A stretch of DNA of 64,000 nucleotides. It comes from Streptococcus sp. oral taxon 431. Its GTDB lineage: Bacteria; Bacillota; Bacilli; Lactobacillales; Streptococcaceae. A program made the translations under genes and the position numbers. Positions within the stretch are counted from its first letter, which is position 1, and each line of letters begins with the position of its first letter. Of the stretch, positions 36,943-46,332 are shown one piece after another. Location of the stretch: positions 36,985 to 100,984 of the forward strand of contig NZ_JALDUI010000005.1 in assembly GCF_023115445.1 (NCBI RefSeq), written 5' to 3'. The notes beneath the pieces are model-generated. The model did no database searches. It saw only the letters and a list, made by a program, of their open reading frames with translations, and had not been told where the DNA came from.

Positions 36943-37213
36943 AAAAGAGGTCCGGGTGGACCTCTTTTTCAGACCCGTTTGGATCTTTTTTTCAGGTCCA
37001 GTGGACCTCTTTTTCATGAGCATGAAAACAAGAAAGCGAATTAAGACCCCGACGGGTCTTTTTTTCACGAGCATAGAAATGTGAAAGCGAGTTGAGGTCC
37101 GGGAGACCTCTTTTTCAGACCCGTTTGGGTCTTTTTTTCAGGTTCAGTGGCCCTCTTTTTTATGAGCTCGGAAATAAGAAAGCGAATTAAGACCCGGTTG
37201 GGTCTTTTTTCAC
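36941..37213 (+). terminator. Array of eight terminator-like hairpins after rpsR
   Basis: Eight short GC stems each followed by T runs. Block 1 (from 36947): GAGGTCC/GGACCTC, AGACCC/GGATCT, AGGTCC/GGACCT, AGACCC/GGGTCT. Block 2 (from 37094) repeats the same four in the same order: GAGGTCC/GACCTC, AGACCC/GGGTCT, AGGTTC/GGCCCT, AGACCC/GGGTCT. The blocks are 147 bases apart. Spacers with a GAAAGCGA core recur three times. Stems are mostly kept while loops vary. Only the first hairpin is needed to end the ribosomal operon. Confidence 0.88.
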
Positions 37214-37276
37214 GAGATAGTCTGACCTTGGCATGCTATAATGGTAATAGAAAGAGTAAAGGTGGGTAAGTCAAAG

Positions 37277-37780
37277 ATGAATTGTACGATTAGAAATATG
37301 ATTAAGTCTGATATTGAATCCTTATCTCATGGATTTATGAATCAAGGTTGGCCTGGAAGAGAGGAAATTTTGGCTAGATATTTTCTGGAACAGGAAAGTG
37401 GGGAGAGAGAAGTCTTAGTTGCAGAGATTGATGGTGCTGTAGCGGGCTACATTGCCATTTTGCCCTCTGCTAAACATGGTCCTTTTGCAGAAGTCTATCC
37501 AGAATTATCAGATTTTAATGTGTTTGAGCCTTTTCGAAATCAAGGGATTGGGAATCAACTGCTAGAAGAAGCAGAAAAACGAGTCAAGTTTGTTTCGAAT
37601 AAGGTCACTCTTGGTGTAGGTTTGCACTTAGGCTATGGCCCTGACCAGAGATTGTATATCAGACGGGGCTACATTCCAGATGGGACAGGTGTCTGGTATC
37701 GAAATCAACCCTTGGAAATGAATGCAACTAGCCAAAATAATGATGATTTGGTTTTGTATCTAGTAAAGGAATTCGGATAA
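37277..37780 (+). CDS. GNAT family N-acetyltransferase
   Basis: A 167-residue GNAT protein transferring an acetyl group from acetyl-CoA to an unknown amine. The pyrophosphate-binding motif is FRNQGIGNQLLEEAEK, preceded by a beta bulge VAGYIAIL. ATG 37277 was chosen: an extended -10 TGCTATAAT lies at 37234-37242, so the upstream GTG at 37241 would fall inside the promoter. A purine-rich ggtggg precedes the ATG by ten bases. Confidence 0.85.
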   Translation: MNCTIRNMIKSDIESLSHGFMNQGWPGREEILARYFLEQESGEREVLVAEIDGAVAGYIAILPSAKHGPFAEVYPELSDFNVFEPFRNQGIGNQLLEEAEKRVKFVSNKVTLGVGLHLGYGPDQRLYIRRGYIPDGTGVWYRNQPLEMNATSQNNDDLVLYLVKEFG

Positions 37781-37860
37781 GAGACAAGGATTTTATTGGG
37801 GATGTGGGATTTCTCTACTTTATGGTATAATGGAAAGAGTGAATTGAAGGAGGTAATGAG

Positions 37861-39261
37861 ATGGATGCGAAATTAAGATATAAGGCAAAAAAGATAAAGA
37901 TTATTTTTTTTGATATTGATGATACTTTGCGAAACTCAAAGACTGGTTTTATCCCAACCTCAATTCCAACAGTATTTCAACAATTACGTGAAAAAGGTAT
38001 TTTGACTGGGATTGCGACTGGTCGTGGGATTTTCGGTGTCGTGCCAGAAATTCGCGAACTTAAACCTGACTTTTTTGTTACTCTGAATGGTGCCTATATT
38101 GAGGATAAAAAAGGCAATGTGATTGATAGTAACAAAATCTCTAAAGATAAGGTTGAAACCTATATTGCTTGGACCAAGGAAGTTGGGATTGACTATGGTT
38201 TAGTTGCTAGTCATACTGCTAAACTCTCTACTAGAACCGAGTTGATTAGTGAGGCCATTGATCCAATTTATCCCGAGTTAGATGTAGATCCTGATTTTTA
38301 TGAAAAAGAAGACATCTATCAGATGTGGACTTTTGAGGAGCGGGGAGATGATTTGATCTTGCCTGATACTTTGGCATCGACTTTACGTATGGTACGTTGG
38401 CATGAACATTCGTCAGATGTGGTACCAATTTCAGGTTCAAAAGCAGCTGGTGTAGCAAAAGTTGTAGAACATTTAGGTCTTAAACCTGAGAATGTCATGG
38501 TCTTTGGGGATGGACTGAACGATTTGGAGCTTTTTGATTATGCAGGTGTCAGCATTGCCATGGAAATATCTCATGAAAAAATCAAAGAAAAAGCAGATTA
38601 TATTACAAAAACATTAGAAGAGGATGGCATTTTTGATGCCTTAGAAGGATTTGGTATGGTAGAAAAAGAATTACATTTGCCACAAGTAGACATTGAAACA
38701 GTAGATGGTCCGATTGCGACTATTAAGACAAATCATGGAGACTTGCGTATCAAGCTCTTCCCTGAACAGGCTCCCAAAACAGTTGCCAACTTTATTGCTC
38801 TGTCTAAAGACGGTTACTATGATGGTGTGATTTTCCACCGCATTATTAAAGACTTTATGATTCAAGGTGGAGATCCAACTGGTACTGGTATGGGTGGCGA
38901 ATCTATCTATGGTGAGTCATTTGAAGACGAATTTTCAGAAGAACTTTACAATATCCGTGGAGCCCTTTCTATGGCCAATGCTGGACCAAATACTAACGGT
39001 AGCCAGTTCTTTATCGTGCAAAATCAACACTTGCCATACTCTAAGAAAGAAATTGCTCGTGGTGGTTGGCCAGAGCCAATTGCGGAGATTTATGCAGAAC
39101 AAGGTGGAACTCCTCACCTTGATCGTCGTCACACAGTTTTTGGACAGCTTGCAGATGAAGCTTCTTATGAAGTTCTGGATGCTATCGCAGGAGTTGAGAC
39201 AGGTGCAATGGACAAGCCAGTTGAAGATGTCGTCATCGAAACGATTGAAATCGAGGACTAA
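37861..39261 (+). CDS. HAD-like hydrolase fused to cyclophilin-type peptidyl-prolyl isomerase
   Basis: The 466-residue protein joins two enzymes. Residues about 14-265 form a Cof-type HAD phosphatase: [13 protein letters not shown] with the nucleophile Asp, and [15 protein letters not shown] with the last Mg ligands. Residues about 280-466 form a cyclophilin: [40 protein letters not shown] and NGSQFFIVQ. No signal peptide is present, so it is cytoplasmic. The fusion is a streptococcal feature in my recollection. Substrates are unknown. The S1-domain gene starts two bases after its stop. Confidence 0.93.
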   Translation: MDAKLRYKAKKIKIIFFDIDDTLRNSKTGFIPTSIPTVFQQLREKGILTGIATGRGIFGVVPEIRELKPDFFVTLNGAYIEDKKGNVIDSNKISKDKVETYIAWTKEVGIDYGLVASHTAKLSTRTELISEAIDPIYPELDVDPDFYEKEDIYQMWTFEERGDDLILPDTLASTLRMVRWHEHSSDVVPISGSKAAGVAKVVEHLGLKPENVMVFGDGLNDLELFDYAGVSIAMEISHEKIKEKADYITKTLEEDGIFDALEGFGMVEKELHLPQVDIETVDGPIATIKTNHGDLRIKLFPEQAPKTVANFIALSKDGYYDGVIFHRIIKDFMIQGGDPTGTGMGGESIYGESFEDEFSEELYNIRGALSMANAGPNTNGSQFFIVQNQHLPYSKKEIARGGWPEPIAEIYAEQGGTPHLDRRHTVFGQLADEASYEVLDAIAGVETGAMDKPVEDVVIETIEIED

Positions 39262-39262
39262 G

Positions 39263-39625
39263 ATGAAAATAGGTGATAAGCTAACAGGGCGAATTACAGG
39301 GATTCAGTCTTATGGAGCCTTTGTGGAGTTAGAGACTGGTATCACAGGCTTGATTCATATTTCTGAAATTCGTACAGGATTTATTGAGAATATCTATGAT
39401 GTACTGAAAATCGGTGAAGAAGTTCAAGTCCAGGTTGTCGATTTGGACGAATATACAGGGAAAGCAAGTCTTTCTATTCGGACTTTGGAAGAAGAGAAAC
39501 ATCAATTACCGAGACGGAGACGTTTTTCAAGTGACCGTGTCAAATACGGATTTGCTCCTTTGGCTCGCATGATGCCTATCTGGACCAAGGAAGCTATCTC
39601 TAATCTAAATAAGAAAAAGTCTTAA
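39263..39625 (+). CDS. S1 RNA-binding domain protein (CvfD / general stress protein 13 type)
   Basis: A 120-residue protein consisting of one S1 domain (MKIGDKLTGRITGIQSYGAF, LIHISEIRTGFIENIYDVL, GKASLSIRTLEEE) and a basic tail. Homologues called CvfD, YugI or GSP13 bind RNA and influence translation and virulence gene expression. ATG 39263 is translationally coupled to the upstream gene; the longer frame from 38867 overlaps the cyclophilin domain and is not a real extension. Confidence 0.9.
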   Translation: MKIGDKLTGRITGIQSYGAFVELETGITGLIHISEIRTGFIENIYDVLKIGEEVQVQVVDLDEYTGKASLSIRTLEEEKHQLPRRRRFSSDRVKYGFAPLARMMPIWTKEAISNLNKKKS

Positions 39626-39640
39626 TTGATTTTTTCTCTC

Positions 39641-39668
39641 TTGAAATGTTAATATAGTTTGTTATAAT
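39641..39668 (+). promoter_or_regulatory. Promoter placed directly against the TrmN6-like start
   Basis: TTGAAA (39641-39646), 16 bases, TATAAT (39663-39668). The ATG at 39675 follows after six bases, so transcription should begin at or next to the A of ATG. Confidence 0.75.
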
Positions 39669-39674
39669 AGAAGT

Positions 39675-40421
39675 ATGGTAGAAGAATTATTAAAATCAGG
39701 AGAGAGAATCAACCAGCTCTTTTCTACAGATATTAAGATTATTCAAAATAGAGAGGTTTTCAGCTATTCGGTGGATAGTGTCCTTTTGTCACGCTTTCCT
39801 CGCTTTCCTAAAAATGGCTTGATAGTGGATTTTTGTGCGGGTAATGGAGCTGTTGGCCTTTTTGCCAGCAGCCGGACCAAGGCTAAAATCCTGTCTGTCG
39901 AAATCCAGGAAAGATTGGCGGATATGGCTGAAAGATCTGTTCGTTTAAATGGCTTAGAAGAACAGATGCAGGTCATTTGTGATGATTTGAAAAATATGTC
40001 TGCTTACATTCAGGGGAGTAAGGTTGATTTGATTTTATGCAACCCTCCCTATTTTAAGGTGGACCCAAATTCTAATCTGAACGAGAGTGAGCACTATTTG
40101 TTGGCTCGGCACGAAATTACGACCAATCTTAAGGAAATCTGCCGTAGTGCTCAAAGTATTCTCAAATCCAATGGGCGTTTAGCCATGGTCCATCGTCCTG
40201 ATCGATTGTTAGATATTTTAGAAACGCTTCAACAACACAATTTGGCTCCAAAGCGTCTGCAATTTGTTTACCCTAAACGGGAGAAGGAAGCCAATATGCT
40301 TTTGATCGAGGCTATCAAGGACGGCTCCACTAGTGGTTTTAAGGTTCTGCCACCACTCATTGTTCATAATGATGATGGTTCCTATACTCCAGAAATTCAA
40401 GAGATTTACTATGGATCATAA
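39675..40421 (+). CDS. tRNA1(Val) (adenine-N6)-methyltransferase-like protein
   Basis: A 248-residue class I SAM-dependent methyltransferase of the TrmN6/YfiC type. The SAM-binding loop is [16 protein letters not shown] near residue 52, and the catalytic [12 protein letters not shown] is the N6-adenine motif. E. coli TrmN6 methylates A37 of tRNA1(Val); the target here is inferred. No Shine-Dalgarno precedes the ATG, and the -10 box ends six bases before it, implying a leaderless mRNA. The GIY-YIG gene overlaps its end by 11 bases. Confidence 0.9.
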   Translation: MVEELLKSGERINQLFSTDIKIIQNREVFSYSVDSVLLSRFPRFPKNGLIVDFCAGNGAVGLFASSRTKAKILSVEIQERLADMAERSVRLNGLEEQMQVICDDLKNMSAYIQGSKVDLILCNPPYFKVDPNSNLNESEHYLLARHEITTNLKEICRSAQSILKSNGRLAMVHRPDRLLDILETLQQHNLAPKRLQFVYPKREKEANMLLIEAIKDGSTSGFKVLPPLIVHNDDGSYTPEIQEIYYGS

Positions 40422-40695
40422 GGCTTACATGTATGTGGTAGAATGTTGTGATGGTACCTACTATACTGGCTATACAACGGATGTTAAAAAAAGAATCGCC
40501 GTTCACAATAGTGGTAAGGGAGCCAAGTACACACGAGCTCGGTTGCCAGTAAAACTTATCTATGTAGAAGGTTTCGATAGTAAAGAAGAAGCCATGTCAG
40601 CCGAAGCGCTTCTAAAACGTAAGAAGAGGCCGCAGAAGGAAAGATTTTTATCTGAAAACCAAGAAAAAAATTTAATCAGTTATTTTGAAGAGTAG
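40411..40695 (+). CDS. GIY-YIG nuclease superfamily protein (YhbQ/YazA type)
   Basis: A 94-residue stand-alone GIY-YIG domain: [20 protein letters not shown] with the paired Tyr motif, the catalytic Arg in [19 protein letters not shown], and Glu in [13 protein letters not shown]. Members of this group are implicated in DNA repair or are uncharacterised. ATG 40411 lies inside the end of the methyltransferase gene, so the pair is translationally coupled as in many Firmicutes. Confidence 0.92.
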   Translation: MDHKAYMYVVECCDGTYYTGYTTDVKKRIAVHNSGKGAKYTRARLPVKLIYVEGFDSKEEAMSAEALLKRKKRPQKERFLSENQEKNLISYFEE

Positions 40696-40720
40696 AGGGG
40701 AGTTCTTTGACTCCTCTTAC
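40692..40720 (+). terminator. Terminator after GIY-YIG gene
   Basis: AGAGG-GAGT / ACTC-CTCT hairpin followed by tacttttg; the T run overlaps the -35 of ppaC. Confidence 0.75.
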
Positions 40721-40722
40721 TT

Positions 40723-40751
40723 TTGTCAAAAATTGAAAAAAATGCTACAAT
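40723..40751 (+). promoter_or_regulatory. Promoter of ppaC
   Basis: TTGTCA (40723-40728), 17 bases, TGC-TACAAT extended -10 (40743-40751). Confidence 0.8.
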
Positions 40752-40779
40752 AAAGAGAATAAAGAAACGAGGTATTATC

Positions 40780-41715
40780 ATGTCTAAGATTCTAGTATTT
40801 GGTCACCAAAATCCAGATTCGGATGCTATCGGTTCATCTGTAGCCTTTGCTTATCTTGCAAAAGAAGCTTATGGTTTGGATACAGAAGCGGTGGCTCTTG
40901 GTGCTCCAAATGAAGAAACAGCTTTTGTATTGAACTATTTTGGTGTTGAAGCACCACGTGTTATCACTTCAGCTAAGGCAGAAGGTGCAGACCAAGTTAT
41001 CTTGACTGACCACAATGAATTCCAACAATCAGTATCAGATATTGCTGAAGTAGAAGTATACGGTGTGGTGGATCACCACCGTGTAGCTAACTTTGAAACT
41101 GCAAGTCCACTTTACATGCGCTTGGAGCCAGTTGGATCAGCATCTTCTATCGTATACCGTATGTTCAAAGAACACGGTGTAGCTGTTCCAAAAGAAATTG
41201 CAGGTTTGATGCTATCAGGTTTGATTTCAGATACCCTTCTTTTGAAATCTCCAACAACTCATCCATCTGATAAAGTGATTGCGCCTGAATTGGCTGAATT
41301 GGCTGGAGTTAACTTGGAAGAATACGGTCTTGCAATGCTCAAAGCTGGTACTAACTTGGCAAGCAAATCAGCAGAAGAATTGATCGACATCGATGCCAAA
41401 ACTTTTGAACTCAACGGAAATAATGTCCGTGTGGCTCAAGTGAATACAGTTGATATCGCTGAAGTATTGGAACGCCAAGCTGAAATCGAAGCAGCCATCC
41501 AAGCCGCAAATGCAGCAAATGGATACTCTGACTTTGTCTTGATGATTACAGACATCGTCAACTCAAACTCAGAAATTTTGGCTCTTGGTGCCAACATGGA
41601 CAAGGTAGAAGCAGCTTTCAACTTCAAACTTGAAAACAACCACGCCTTCCTTCCAGGCGCTGTTTCACGTAAGAAACAAGTGGTGCCTCAATTGACAGAA
41701 AGCTTTAATGCTTAA
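40780..41715 (+). CDS. ppaC: Manganese-dependent inorganic pyrophosphatase
   Basis: A family II pyrophosphatase that removes PPi and so drives biosynthesis. The 311 residues have a DHH-type N-terminal domain ([25 protein letters not shown]) with the Mn ligands and a C-terminal DHHA2 domain ending [19 protein letters not shown] 40780 is chosen, since the frame upstream runs through the promoter. The ribosome site is acgagg. Confidence 0.97.
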   Translation: MSKILVFGHQNPDSDAIGSSVAFAYLAKEAYGLDTEAVALGAPNEETAFVLNYFGVEAPRVITSAKAEGADQVILTDHNEFQQSVSDIAEVEVYGVVDHHRVANFETASPLYMRLEPVGSASSIVYRMFKEHGVAVPKEIAGLMLSGLISDTLLLKSPTTHPSDKVIAPELAELAGVNLEEYGLAMLKAGTNLASKSAEELIDIDAKTFELNGNNVRVAQVNTVDIAEVLERQAEIEAAIQAANAANGYSDFVLMITDIVNSNSEILALGANMDKVEAAFNFKLENNHAFLPGAVSRKKQVVPQLTESFNA

Positions 41716-41739
41716 TGATTGATGGGGAAAACCATTATT

Positions 41740-41766
41740 AAAAAGGAGTTTCGACTCCTTTTTTGC
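41740..41766 (+). terminator. Terminator of ppaC
   Basis: AAAAAGGAGT-TTCG-ACTCCTTTTTT hairpin with a T run. Confidence 0.9.
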
Positions 41767-41778
41767 TAGGAGGAGATC

Positions 41779-42291
41779 ATGTTAGAAAATGGTGATTTAA
41801 TCTTTGTGAAAGATGAATCGGATATAGGACAAGCCATCCAGGAATCTACTGGTAACTACAGCCATGTGGCCATCTTTTTGGACGGACAGGTCTATCATGC
41901 AATTACGGAAGGCGGTGTCCTTGCCCAGTCCCCTGAAGATTTCTTTGAAGCTGAGAAAGTATATGACCTCTATCTCTATCCAAAAATGGATCAAAAAGAA
42001 GTCAAAAAGCTGGCAGAGAGCCTTTTAGGGACTCCCTACAATTTCTCTTTTTATCCCGACGGAGATGGTTATTACTGTTCCCAGTTTGTAGCAGACATTC
42101 TACCTATTTTTGAGACCATTCCTATGAAGTTTGGGGATGATACACAGGAAATCAGTGATTTCTGGAGTGAATATTATAGAGAACTAGGACTCCCTGTACC
42201 TCTGAATCAGCCTGGCACTAACCCGAGTCAATTAGCAACATCACCACTTTTAGTTTGTAAAGAAAGGAATCTTCATGATTCAGATTTTTAA
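41779..42291 (+). CDS. YiiX/YebB-like cysteine peptidase (NlpC/P60 superfamily)
   Basis: A 170-residue protein of the permuted NlpC/P60 group. The likely catalytic pair is His29 in NYSHVAIFLDG and Cys100 in YYCSQFVADIL, in the permuted order (His first). There is no signal peptide, so the substrate is probably cytoplasmic; it is unknown. It starts after aggaggag. Its last 17 bases overlap the DUF1803 gene. Confidence 0.85.
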   Translation: MLENGDLIFVKDESDIGQAIQESTGNYSHVAIFLDGQVYHAITEGGVLAQSPEDFFEAEKVYDLYLYPKMDQKEVKKLAESLLGTPYNFSFYPDGDGYYCSQFVADILPIFETIPMKFGDDTQEISDFWSEYYRELGLPVPLNQPGTNPSQLATSPLLVCKERNLHDSDF

Positions 42292-42925
42292 TCCATCTCG
42301 CTTGACGCGTCAACCATTCTTTAGAGATTTGGTAAACTATCTTGATAAGCATGATGATGTTATCCTCCGCGAAATCAAGGCTCAGTTTCCAGAGGTTCCA
42401 GTTGACAAGTATTTGGAGGAATATATTAAAGCGGGTTTGATTTTGAGAGAAAATAAACGCTATTATCTCAATCTCCCATTTCTAGAATCTACAGATTCTC
42501 TTGAACTAGACCAAGAAGTCTTTGTGAGAGATGATAGTCCCATCTATCAAGAAATCCTGGGGAAACATTTTCAGACGGAATTACGGAATCAAACCAATGC
42601 AGCTATCCTAGAAGAGTATACGGATTTTGCTAGGGAAAAGATGACCTTGTCTAATTATTTTTACAAGGTAAAACATCAGTATCCACTGACCGATGATCAG
42701 CAGGCACTCTATGCTATTTTAGGAGATGTCAATCCTGAGTATGCTCTCAAGTATATGACAACCTTTTTGCTTAAATTTCTCAAAAAAGACGAGCTTATGC
42801 AGAAGCGTCGAGATATCTTTGTCGATAGTTTAGTTTTATTGGGCTACATCATTCAAAATGAAGATGGGAAATACGAGTTAGCTGTAGAATTTGATAAAGA
42901 ACGCTTTATCTTTATAAAAAAATAA
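42275..42925 (+). CDS. DUF1803 family protein
   Basis: A 216-residue protein of a lactic-acid-bacterial family of unknown function. It opens MIQIFNPSRLTRQPFFRDLV and has a helical centre NAAILEEYTDFAREKMTLSN. The sequence has no clear catalytic motif. ATG 42275 lies within the upstream gene after aaagaaagg, which indicates coupling with the YiiX-like gene. Confidence 0.85.
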   Translation: MIQIFNPSRLTRQPFFRDLVNYLDKHDDVILREIKAQFPEVPVDKYLEEYIKAGLILRENKRYYLNLPFLESTDSLELDQEVFVRDDSPIYQEILGKHFQTELRNQTNAAILEEYTDFAREKMTLSNYFYKVKHQYPLTDDQQALYAILGDVNPEYALKYMTTFLLKFLKKDELMQKRRDIFVDSLVLLGYIIQNEDGKYELAVEFDKERFIFIKK

Positions 42926-42955
42926 AGGCTAGGGATTTTCCTAGCCTTCTTTAAG
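42924..42955. terminator. Bidirectional terminator between DUF1803 gene and murE
   Basis: AAGGCTAGG-GATTTT-CCTAGCCTT with T-rich and A-rich flanks; the two genes converge here. Confidence 0.88.
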
Positions 42956-42958
42956 TTA

Positions 42959-44404
42959 TTATAGATAACGTTCTGCAACAGCTGCATCTCCAGGGTAGTC
43001 TTCCTTTATCCCGTTGATGATTTGGTAGCAGTCAGCTCCCTTACCAGCGATAATCACTGCATCCAGTTCTTGACTTGTAACAGACATAGCAGCCTTGATA
43101 GCTTGCTCGCGATCGACAATCTTTTCTACAGGATGATGGATATAACTACTGATTTCATCTGCAATAGCCATCGGATCTTCGTAGTTTGGATCATCAGCTG
43201 TTAGAAAGACTTGAATTTCAGGATGTTGATTGAGGAGAAGTCCAAAGTCCTTGCGACGGCTTTCTCCCTTGTTTCCAGTTGAGCCCAGCACTAAAGCAAT
43301 CTTTCCAGTTTGATGTGTTTCAACAACTGAGATTAGTTTTTTAAGACTGTCACCATTGTGAGCATAGTCGATGAAAACTTTTGCGCCATTTTTCTGAGTG
43401 AGAACTTCCATACGTCCAGGGACGCGAGTAGTCGCAATCCCTTTTTTGATATCTTCAAGACTAGCACCTAGACGAAGGCAAGCAAGTCCGGCAGCGACTG
43501 CATTTTCTTGGTTGAAATGTCCAATCAACTGGATATCATAATCGCCAGCTAATTTACCAGTAGCTGAGAAGCTAAAGGCTTTGGAGTTTTCGATTTGGTT
43601 ACTTGACTGGCTACCATAGAAGTCATGTTCTTGATTTTCTACTTGTTCCTTCAAGACTGAAAAATGGTCCATATCGCTATTAATGACAACTGCTCGGCTA
43701 TTTTTCATCAAGAGACGTTTGTGGTAGAAGTAGTCTTCAAAGGTTGGATGCTCAATAGGACCAATATGGTCAGGAGTAATGTTGAGGAAGACACCGACAT
43801 CAAAGGTCAGTCCGTAGACTCGTTTAACCAAGTAGGCTTGACTGGATACTTCCATGATAAGGTGAGTTCTTCCATTATCAACAGCCTGGGCCATCATGTC
43901 AAAGAGGTCGATACTCTCAGGAGTAGTCAGGGCAGATTTAAAGAAAGTCTTGCCGTCCAAGGTTGTATTCATGGTTGATAACATAGCTGGACGATGTTGT
44001 TGACTTAAGATGTTGTATGCGAAGTAAGCTGCTGTAGTTTTTCCTTTAGTGCCAGTGAAAGCAAGGATTTTAAGTTTCTCCTGAGGGTTGCCATAAAACT
44101 CCATGGCAATCAAACTCATAGCTTTCTTAATATCGCTAACGACAATAACGGGAATACCGACTTCATAGTCCTGTTCCGCTACATACCAACCAAGTCCTTG
44201 TTCAATTGCCGAAAGTAGAAATTCTTTTTTGAAGGCTGCTCCTTTGACAAAAAAGAGACTATTTTCTCGAGCTTTTCGGCTATCGTAGCAGATGCTATCA
44301 AAAACGACATCACTGTGATAATAATGGTAATGTCCTTGGTCGATGATCTCACGGAAGAGATCATCTTTCTTTAAAATATCTAATACGTTTTCAATCTTTA
44401 TCAT
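42959..44404 (-). CDS. murE: UDP-MurNAc-L-Ala-D-Glu--L-lysine ligase
   Basis: MurE adds L-lysine to the wall precursor at the third position of the stem peptide. The 481 residues have the ligase P-loop [13 protein letters not shown] near residue 118, [17 protein letters not shown] and the C-terminal DDPNYEDP. The last is the lysine-type counterpart of the DNPR motif in diaminopimelate enzymes. The start ATG 44404 lies seven bases after a minus-strand -10 TACAAT with TTGTAA 17 bases upstream, so the mRNA is probably leaderless or nearly so. Confidence 0.96.
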   Translation of the reverse strand: MIKIENVLDILKKDDLFREIIDQGHYHYYHSDVVFDSICYDSRKARENSLFFVKGAAFKKEFLLSAIEQGLGWYVAEQDYEVGIPVIVVSDIKKAMSLIAMEFYGNPQEKLKILAFTGTKGKTTAAYFAYNILSQQHRPAMLSTMNTTLDGKTFFKSALTTPESIDLFDMMAQAVDNGRTHLIMEVSSQAYLVKRVYGLTFDVGVFLNITPDHIGPIEHPTFEDYFYHKRLLMKNSRAVVINSDMDHFSVLKEQVENQEHDFYGSQSSNQIENSKAFSFSATGKLAGDYDIQLIGHFNQENAVAAGLACLRLGASLEDIKKGIATTRVPGRMEVLTQKNGAKVFIDYAHNGDSLKKLISVVETHQTGKIALVLGSTGNKGESRRKDFGLLLNQHPEIQVFLTADDPNYEDPMAIADEISSYIHHPVEKIVDREQAIKAAMSVTSQELDAVIIAGKGADCYQIINGIKEDYPGDAAVAERYL

Positions 44405-44411
44405 ACTTTCT

Positions 44412-44483
44412 ATTGTAAACCGAAAGTCTGAATTTTACAAGTAACAAGGAAAAGTTTATAATGGAAGATAAGGAACTTTTCCT
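44412..44483. promoter_or_regulatory. Overlapping divergent promoters of murE and flippase with inverted repeat
   Basis: Plus strand: TTTACA (44434-44439), 17 bases, TATAAT (44457-44462). Minus strand: TTGTAA (44440-44435), 17 bases, TACAAT (44417-44412). A 10-bp inverted repeat AGGAAAAGTT (44447-44456) / AACTTTTCCT (44474-44483) straddles the plus -10 and would suit a dimeric regulator or an early transcript hairpin. Confidence 0.7.
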
Positions 44484-44509
44484 AGTGATTAAAAATGAAT
44501 GAGGAAGTT

Positions 44510-46132
44510 ATGTCTAACGAAAACAATCATCAGCAGGCCCAGATGTTACGAGGGACTGCCTGGCTAACGGCTAGTAACTTTATCAGTCGCCTGCTCGGGG
44601 CTATCTACATCATCCCTTGGTATATCTGGATGGGGACTTATGCAGCTAAGGCTAATGGCCTCTTCACCATGGGCTACAATATCTACGCCTGGTTCTTGTT
44701 GATTTCAACAGCAGGTATCCCGGTAGCGGTCGCTAAGCAGGTCGCTAAATACAATACCATGCATGAGGAAGAGCATAGTTTTGCCCTGATTCGGAGCTTC
44801 TTAGGCTTTATGACTGTGCTAGGACTTGCCTTTGCCTTGATTTTATACCTCTTTGCACCTTGGTTGGCGGACCTTTCTGGAGTCGGTAAGGACTTGATCC
44901 CCATTATGCAAAGTCTAGCGTGGGCTGTCTTGATATTCCCATCTATGAGTGTTATCCGTGGATTTTTCCAAGGGATGAATAATCTTAAGCCCTATGCCAT
45001 GAGCCAAATTGCTGAGCAGGTTATCCGTGTCATCTGGATGCTCTTAGCGACCTTTATTATCATGAAGCTAGGTTCAAAAGATTATCTATCAGCAGTCACC
45101 CAGTCTACCTTTGCGGCCTTTGTGGGAATGGTAGCCAGCTTTGCTGTCTTACTTTATTTCCTTTTTAAAGAAGGGATGCTTCAAAAAGTTTTTGAAACGC
45201 GAGATAAGATTGATAGCAAACACCTGTTAATGGATACGATTAAGGAAGCAATTCCGTTTATCTTGACTGGTTCGGCTATTCAGCTTTTCCAAATCTTGGA
45301 CCAAATGACCTTTATCAATAGTATGAAGTGGTTTACCAACTACAGTAATGAAGACTTGGTTGTCATGTTTTCTTATTTCTCCGCCAATCCTAATAAAATC
45401 ACCATGATTTTGATTTCGGTTGGAGTTTCGATTGGTAGCGTTGGGCTACCTCTCTTGACAGAGAACTATGTCAAGGGTGATTTGCCAGCGGCTTCTCGTC
45501 TCGTTCAAGATAGTATCACCATGCTCTTCTTATTCTTACTTCCAGCAACTGTTGGAGTAGTCATGGTTGGTGAACCTCTCTATACAGTCTTTTACGGTAA
45601 GCCAGATAGTTTGGCTATGGGCTTGTTTGTCTTTGCAGTCTTGCAGTCAACAATCCTAGGTTTGTACATGGTCTTGTCACCAATGCTTCAGGCTATGTTC
45701 CGTAACCGTAAAGCAGTCTTGTATTTTGTTTATGGCTCAATTGCTAAGATTGTTTTACAATTACCATTGATAGCGATTTTCCATAGTTATGGTCCTTTAA
45801 TTTCAACGACAATTGGTCTCATCATTCCAAATGTCTTGATGTACCGAGATATCTGTGAGGTGACAGGTGCACGTCGAAAGATTATTCTGAAGAGAACAAT
45901 CTTAGTTACTATTTTGACTCTAGTTATGTTTATTCTAGTAGGATTCTTACAATGGATGATTGGCTTTGTCTTCCAACCATCAGGTCGTTTCTGGAGTTTC
46001 CTTTACGTTCTTCTAATCGGAACAATCGGTGGTGGTCTCTACGGAGTCATGTGTCTCTATACTCGTCTCTTGGATAAGGTTATTGGACAGGCAAAAGCGG
46101 ACCATTTGCGAGAACGCTTGAAAATATCATAA
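44510..46132 (+). CDS. MurJ/YtgP-type lipid II flippase (MOP superfamily)
   Basis: A 540-residue polytopic protein of the MVF/polysaccharide transporter branch with about 14 membrane helices. It opens MLRGTAWLTASNFISRLLGA, and GMNNLKPYAMSQIAEQVIRV is the second-helix-pair motif. Streptococcal YtgP proteins of this length act as MurJ, flipping lipid II outward, and the divergent murE neighbour fits a wall role. A polysaccharide-unit flippase is the alternative. ATG 44510 has gaggaag directly upstream and is preferred to ATG 44495. Confidence 0.8.
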   Translation: MSNENNHQQAQMLRGTAWLTASNFISRLLGAIYIIPWYIWMGTYAAKANGLFTMGYNIYAWFLLISTAGIPVAVAKQVAKYNTMHEEEHSFALIRSFLGFMTVLGLAFALILYLFAPWLADLSGVGKDLIPIMQSLAWAVLIFPSMSVIRGFFQGMNNLKPYAMSQIAEQVIRVIWMLLATFIIMKLGSKDYLSAVTQSTFAAFVGMVASFAVLLYFLFKEGMLQKVFETRDKIDSKHLLMDTIKEAIPFILTGSAIQLFQILDQMTFINSMKWFTNYSNEDLVVMFSYFSANPNKITMILISVGVSIGSVGLPLLTENYVKGDLPAASRLVQDSITMLFLFLLPATVGVVMVGEPLYTVFYGKPDSLAMGLFVFAVLQSTILGLYMVLSPMLQAMFRNRKAVLYFVYGSIAKIVLQLPLIAIFHSYGPLISTTIGLIIPNVLMYRDICEVTGARRKIILKRTILVTILTLVMFILVGFLQWMIGFVFQPSGRFWSFLYVLLIGTIGGGLYGVMCLYTRLLDKVIGQAKADHLRERLKIS

Positions 46133-46145
46133 TAGTTTATAAATA

Positions 46146-46200
46146 AAATGAACAATTTGAACTTTCAACTCTAAAAAAGTTTAAATTGTTCATTTTTTAT
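46146..46200 (+). terminator. Terminator of flippase gene
   Basis: Long stem AATGAACAATTT-AACTTT / AAAGTT-AAATTGTTCATT followed by a T run. Confidence 0.85.
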
Positions 46201-46271
46201 TTAAAAAATAGGATAAAATATAAAATTAGTAGAAAAAAATCTATAATTTGGTAAAAAATAGATAAAATTGC

Positions 46272-46300
46272 TTGACTAAAAAAAACAATAGCTGTATAAT
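46272..46300 (+). promoter_or_regulatory. Promoter of aliB
   Basis: TTGACT (46272-46277), 17 bases, TATAAT (46295-46300). Confidence 0.88.
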
Positions 46301-46332
46301 GATACAAATATTTAAATTTGGAGGTTCTGGAA

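Noticed and set aside
37241..37276. GTG start giving a longer GNAT protein
   Set aside because: The GTG overlaps the extended -10 box and would not be transcribed.
43664..43978. Open frame of about 100 codons antisense to murE
   Set aside because: It lies wholly within a well-supported gene on the other strand and has no ribosome site.
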